Below are positions 60,328 through 64,000 of a stretch of 64,000 nt of DNA, piece after piece. The notes under the pieces are model-generated. The model was not told the DNA's origin and did not search any database. It saw only the letters and a program-made list of their open reading frames with translations. The stretch's first letter is position 1; each line of letters starts with the position of its first letter. The translations under genes were made by a program, and so were the position numbers. This DNA is from JACCYU01 sp050740315 (GTDB lineage Bacteria > Pseudomonadota > Gammaproteobacteria > JACCYU01): NCBI GenBank assembly GCA_050740315.1, contig JBOIDC010000001.1, positions 124,001 to 188,000 of the forward strand, given 5' to 3'.

Positions 60328-61545
60328 TCAGCGACACGAAGCCGCGACTGCGAATTCACCCGGCCGGGTTTCCTTGAGGTTCGTCGTCGATGCGCCGCGC
60401 CAGCCGAGATAGTCATCCGAGCCGCTGGCGTAGTAAAGTGTCCACACCCACCAGTACCCCTGCGTATAGGCGCGCCCGGCGGCCACGTGCGCGGCATTGG
60501 TGTCCGCTGCGCAGTAGCGTGACCGCGGCTTGCCGATAACGCGACCGATCATCGCCTCGATCGCGGCCATTTGCACGCCGTTTTTCGTCGCGTAGTTCTG
60601 CTCCACGCCCGGGTCGGTGTAACCCCACCAGTCCCAGCACTGGTTGACGGCGTCTTCGCCGGTCTGCGGGTAGAGCACCACAATATCGTTGGCCTCCGCC
60701 CACTCGTTGTAGCCCGCGTGGCGCGCATACTCGTCGCCGAGTACGGTCTTGTTTTGCCGGCAGCCGTGCAAGGCGACGTGCAGTTTGCACCGCGCATTCC
60801 CGTCTTCACAAGTGCTCGGCACGTAAATGTAAGCTTGCGCGCCCAGGCTTTGCGTGCTCGAGAACGCCGACTGATCGAAGGTCTTCAGGTTCGCGGCCGG
60901 CGCCTCGACCGGCGACTTCAGTCCGCCATGGATATGATTCAACAGCGCGCCCGCGGCGTCGAAGTCGCAGTCGTTGATGTACGCGCCCCCCTCGAAGCCG
61001 CACGGCCTGCCATAGTCATCCGTGATCATCGCGTGCTGCGCTTCCGATATCTGATCGCGCAGATAGACCATATCGTCGGGATCCACAAAAAATTCATAGT
61101 AGTCGTGCAGGCGGTCGACCACCGGCGTCACCACGACACTGTCGGCGCCGCCGGTGAACAGCCATACGCGATCGCCGGCCAGGTTCGCGATCGGGTCGAT
61201 ACGGGCCGCGTCGGACAGTGCCTTCGTAAGGCCTTGGAAATACGCGGCTGGCGGCAGCAGCGAGCTACCGCTGTTCAGGCAGCGTGTGGTCGCATACAAG
61301 GCGTTGCCCTCCGCGCACAGATAAGGCCCCGCGGCCAGCACGCCCGCGCCCATGATGCGGCTCGAAAACGCCACGTGCATCTGCACGGCCATGTACCCGC
61401 CCGACGACAGGCCGGATACGGAGATCTGTTCCGGGTCGATGTTGTAGGTTCGCAGCGGCGGAGCGGCATGGGTCAACGCCGATGTAATCACCAGAGCCAG
61501 CAACAAACCGCTTGCGGCGACGAAGCGACGTTTCGTAGCTCTCAT
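60328..61545 (-). CDS. Secreted PHB-depolymerase-like esterase
   Basis: A 405-aa exported esterase with signal peptide (FVAASGLLLALVITSALTHA). The lipase box GLSSGGYMAVQ (Ser near residue 46 of the mature protein), LFTGGADSVV, LHVALHGCRQNK and QCWDWWGYTDPGVEQNY are typical of PHB depolymerase/feruloyl-esterase-like family members. It may cleave extracellular polyhydroxybutyrate or a related ester. The ATG at 61545 gives a clean signal peptide; the frame upstream is not coding-like. Confidence 0.85.
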   Translation of the reverse strand: MRATKRRFVAASGLLLALVITSALTHAAPPLRTYNIDPEQISVSGLSSGGYMAVQMHVAFSSRIMGAGVLAAGPYLCAEGNALYATTRCLNSGSSLLPPAAYFQGLTKALSDAARIDPIANLAGDRVWLFTGGADSVVVTPVVDRLHDYYEFFVDPDDMVYLRDQISEAQHAMITDDYGRPCGFEGGAYINDCDFDAAGALLNHIHGGLKSPVEAPAANLKTFDQSAFSSTQSLGAQAYIYVPSTCEDGNARCKLHVALHGCRQNKTVLGDEYARHAGYNEWAEANDIVVLYPQTGEDAVNQCWDWWGYTDPGVEQNYATKNGVQMAAIEAMIGRVIGKPRSRYCAADTNAAHVAAGRAYTQGYWWVWTLYYASGSDDYLGWRGASTTNLKETRPGEFAVAASCR

Positions 61546-61692
61546 ATTGCCCCCGCGAAAGTATAGCCCGCGCGTGCCGAGGAGTATTGCTCGCCAGACA
61601 CGCTTTCCCGGCTCGATGGTTGGACTTGTCTGCGAATGCCCTGCCGAGACACTGAGCCGGTGTGGGTACCGCACACTCACAGCGCGCTTCTT

Positions 61693-61734
61693 GTTGCAGA
61701 AAAACCCTGCAACCGTTGCGACATCTACTATACT
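61693..61734 (+). promoter_or_regulatory. Candidate promoter with dyad, upstream of the 61.8-kb gene
   Basis: CTATACT at 61728-61734 is a good -10 box, also matching the RpoS-type consensus. GTTGCAG and CTGCAAC (61693-61713) form a perfect 7-bp inverted repeat with a seven-base centre that overlaps the -35 region. The next ATG is at 61781. Confidence 0.45.
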
Positions 61735-61780
61735 CAACTGGCGTCAATACCATAAGTAACAGACGCAGTGCGGAGGCAAG

Positions 61781-62375
61781 ATGTCCAATTCTCTACTTGG
61801 TAGAGGACATGGCAGTGGCGCCCAAACCGTCGACATCTATCATCGCTCAGAGCCAAGCCCATCTATTGGTCTGGGCATCAAGTCCTCAACCGCAACAGAG
61901 GCTGTGTTAAAGCCGTTCTTAAAGAATGAGCGGGTTGAAGTACGACTTGTTTATCCAGCACCAATCAGCTCTCCAATCCGGAATCAAATCTACGGGTGCG
62001 CGAGCGTCAGCGTTGGCAACACTGATGACGCCATAAAGCATTGGGCGACAGCCGCGGGCCGCGGCCGAATCGCTCGGCCACGTTGATTACAAGTGGTACG
62101 TTGATCGGGTCAGCGAAAAACTGGCCGCTCAAGGGCGCGGCCGATACGGCGGCGGATTTTCAGGAAACCCTCTACGACACGATGTTGAAACGAGTGTCAG
62201 TCCATTCGAAATTGCCGAGTCCGCGCCCACAGTGATGCTCGAAGTATTCGGCATAAACGACTTGGGAGAGCATCAGAGGATTAATCAAATACATCAATGC
62301 ACAAAAAGCTTGATCGGGCTCGACTTAGTCAAAGTACAGGAGAATTGTAATGCTGAAATGCGATGCGGTGTTTGA
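61781..62375 (+). pseudogene. Hypothetical protein gene with one frameshift near 62056
   Basis: A first frame from ATG 61781 gives SIGLGIKSSTATEAVLKPFL and VRLVYPAPISSPIRNQIYG up to DAIKHWATAA. Around 62055-62058 an extra G in GCGGGCC breaks the frame; the next frame continues AAAESLGHVDYKWYVDRVSE and ends after SPFEIAESAPTVMLEVFGIN near 62375. Joined, this is about 197 aa, with no family I recognise. It overlaps the patatin start by 26 bases, so the two were probably co-translated. The break may be a mutation or a sequence error. Confidence 0.6.
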
Positions 62376-63356
62376 AGGTGGTGGCATCAAGGGCATCGGG
62401 CTGGCCGGCGCCATTGCTGCTACCGAGGAAAGAGGTTACCAGTTCATGAACGTCGCTGGCACGTCTGGCGGCGCCATCGTCGCCGCGTTGATCGCCGCGG
62501 GATATAACGCCAAGGAACTGCATGCGATCATGCAGGAGCTTGATTACTCGAAGTTCAAGGATGAGGGCCTGCTAGACAAGGTGCCCGTCATCGGAAAGAT
62601 CATCAGCTTGGGCTTTGAAAAGGGCATTTACGAAGGCGATTATCTGGAGACCTGGGTGCGGGAGAAGCTTGCGGCCAAAGGCAAGCGAATCTTCAAAGAC
62701 CTGGTGATGAAAGATTACAAGAACTCGCCAAAGTACCGATATCGATTACAGGTTGTGGCGAGTGACATCTCGCGCGGAAAGATGCTGGTGCTGCCGAAGG
62801 ACATCAAGGACTATGGCGTCGAGCCCGACGAACTGGAGATCGCACGCGCGGTGCGCATGAGCATGTCGATCCCACTCTTCTTCGAGCCGGTGAAGCTGGC
62901 GCTCAAAAAGACAGGCCGCGAATGCGTGATCGTCGATGGCGGCGTGCTCAGCAATTTCCCCGTGAGCCTGCTAGATGACGGCAGCGCAGAACCGGCCTGG
63001 CCCACCTTTGGCTACCTGCTGGCGGAAGACGCCGATGTGCTGGGCACCGCGAGATCTTCGGTCCGCTCACTCTGTTAGCGTCTATCTTCTTCACCATGAT
63101 GGAGGCGCATGACCGGATGTATATTGCCAACGAAGCATTCGTGCGCACCATCATGATCCCCACTAGGGGCGTCAAGACCACCGAATTCAATCTGTCACGT
63201 GCGCGCGCCCGCGAGCTCTACCAGTCCGGCGTGCGGGCGGGCAGGGAGTTCTTCAAAACGTGGGACTTTGAGAAATACAAAGCCTCGTACCGAGAGCGAA
63301 AGGCGCAGAACCGCAGAGACACGCTCATTGCAGCGATGTCCGAGACCGACGGTTAG
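62350..63356 (+). pseudogene. Patatin-like phospholipase, frameshifted at about 63050
   Basis: The oxyanion loop GGGIKGIGLAGA, nucleophile GTSGGAIVAAL (Ser near residue 40) and the catalytic Asp in DGGVLSNFP are intact. The first frame ends at 63078, but in another frame EIFGPLTLLASIFFTMMEAH joins smoothly to MYIANEAFVRTIMIPTRGVKTTEF and continues to 63356, a normal patatin C-terminus. One base is missing between 63050 and 63051. The full product would be about 335 aa and cleave phospholipid acyl chains. The upstream frameshifted gene overlaps its start. Confidence 0.85.
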
Positions 63357-63412
63357 CCGTGAGCCGGGCTTTTGGAGGTCTCCGGCGTGGGCCGATAAGG
63401 AATACTAACGGC

Positions 63413-63418
63413 TATAAT
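63413..63418 (+). promoter_or_regulatory. Perfect -10 box candidate upstream of the lipoprotein gene
   Basis: TATAAT occurs in the 235-base gap after the patatin gene. No good -35 is visible at the right distance. It may drive the hydrolase lipoprotein gene that starts at 63592. Confidence 0.3.
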
Positions 63419-63591
63419 TCGACTGGTGGGCCGCTCGGCGTGGCTCGTTTTTGCAGTGTGATGTTCGATTGTGCAAACGGCACGAACTCGTGATGAAGTC
63501 GGATTTATTTGTCGATGTGGATGACAGCGACGGCGGCTAGTGTCTCAGCAGAGCGAGGGCAACAAACTACAAATGTCGGAGGCCAGTCACC

Positions 63592-64000
63592 ATGGCAAAG
63601 CTTTTCTTGAGAACGTCCGCATGGGCGATATCGGTCGCGTTGGCCGTGAGTTCATGTACCCAGCATGTCCAATACCGAACGGATTACGAGCCGTGCGCTC
63701 GCAAGTCGCCGCTTTCTCCCGCGGACTGTCCGTCAAACGCGCTGCAGGAATATCGTGATCTGGATGGTGTAGAGCCGGACGAAAGCTACACCCTGGGTTT
63801 TATCGAGTTCGATGACCAGGGCCTGCTCTTCAAGCGGCGGCAGATGCGAGCGGTTCTGGATGCGGTGAGAGAAAAACTTGTCCGTAAAGATATGCTCATC
63901 GTCGTGTTCATGCACGGCTGGAAACACAACGCCGCGCCCGACGACGGGAACATCAAGGAATTTCGCCAATTATTGATGAATCTCAGCGCGGCAGAGAGCC
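63592..64000 (+). CDS. Alpha/beta hydrolase-like lipoprotein, N-terminal part (runs off window)
   Basis: The frame from ATG 63592 (GGAGG 9 bases upstream) is open to the window end. The product begins MAKLFLRTSAWAISVALAVSSC, with lipobox AVSSC at residues 18-22, followed by a Cys-containing mature start (YEPCARKSPLSPADCPSNAL). LIVVFMHGWKHNA is the HGW oxyanion motif of alpha/beta hydrolases. With the patatin gene before it, this suggests a small cluster of lipid- or ester-cleaving proteins. The catalytic Ser lies beyond the window. Confidence 0.8.
   Translation, partial: MAKLFLRTSAWAISVALAVSSCTQHVQYRTDYEPCARKSPLSPADCPSNALQEYRDLDGVEPDESYTLGFIEFDDQGLLFKRRQMRAVLDAVREKLVRKDMLIVVFMHGWKHNAAPDDGNIKEFRQLLMNLSAAES

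Overview
The window is a 64 kb, GC-rich, densely coded stretch of a bacterial chromosome. It most resembles a halotolerant or haloalkaliphilic gammaproteobacterium of the Ectothiorhodospira / Thioalkalivibrio / Chromatiales type. That is inferred from two-step glycine-to-betaine methylation genes, a cbb3-type oxidase, PPi-dependent phosphofructokinase, a PHB synthase with phasin, proteobacterial-type GshA, OxyR and Prc. No rRNA, tRNA, CRISPR array or intact insertion sequence was seen.

Layout. 1-5.8 kb: C-terminus of a GspA/ExeA-like AAA+ ATPase, then a leftward run of Prc protease, MarC protein, histone-deacetylase-like amidohydrolase and ferredoxin-NADP reductase. 6.1-7.8 kb: glycine betaine synthesis (GSMT, SDMT). 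7.9-10.2 kb: bufferin locus (BufC, MNIO enzyme BufB, a short Cys-containing lipopeptide, BufA). 10.5-13 kb: two-component pair. 13.1-14.8 kb: heparin-lyase-like secreted protein, alpha/beta hydrolase, then a palindromic repeat. 15.3-24.8 kb: cupredoxin-like lipoprotein, metallophosphoesterase, cytochrome c and a variant cbb3 oxidase operon in which the CcoO-type subunit carries two extra haem-c domains; four small membrane proteins, a SafE-like protein and the CcoI copper ATPase complete it. 24.9-27.2 kb: OxyR, an SDR, an SMR pump. 27.2-36.4 kb: leftward genes whose core is a translationally coupled set for carbamoyl/amide nitrogen compounds (Fn3-like membrane protein, AllC-type amidohydrolase, isochorismatase-type hydrolase, Na+/solute symporter, 40-aa membrane peptide, carbamoyltransferase), followed by AsnB and MscS. 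36.6-44.5 kb: MASE1 sensor kinase and FixJ-like regulator, phasin, frameshifted PhaC and two stand-alone PAS proteins. The phasin gene and the first PAS gene share a 15-bp site upstream. 45-48.5 kb: a membrane-anchored SMC/Rad50-like ATPase coupled to a 66-aa protein, and a methyltransferase. 48.5-60.3 kb: PPi-PFK, Adk, DUF3301, MFS transporter, Ser/Thr-kinase-like protein, PilZ protein, DUF4168, FAH hydrolase, MtfA, an unknown, an ISL3-derived DNA-binding protein, GshA and a cereblon-like CULT-domain protein. 60.3-64 kb: PHB-depolymerase-like esterase, a frameshifted gene, a frameshifted patatin phospholipase and the start of a hydrolase lipoprotein.

Three genes (phaC, the 61.8-kb gene, patatin) carry single-base frame breaks inside otherwise well-kept coding sequence. 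Either these genes are recently broken or the assembly has indel errors; the sequence alone cannot decide.

The most interesting items are the SMC-like ATPase with a transmembrane hairpin in place of a coiled-coil apex, the coupled symporter/carbamoyltransferase/hydrolase operon, the CcoO fusion oxidase with its unusual upstream genes, the bufferin locus with an extra short peptide, the bacterial CULT protein and the FixJ-like site shared by the PHB and PAS genes.
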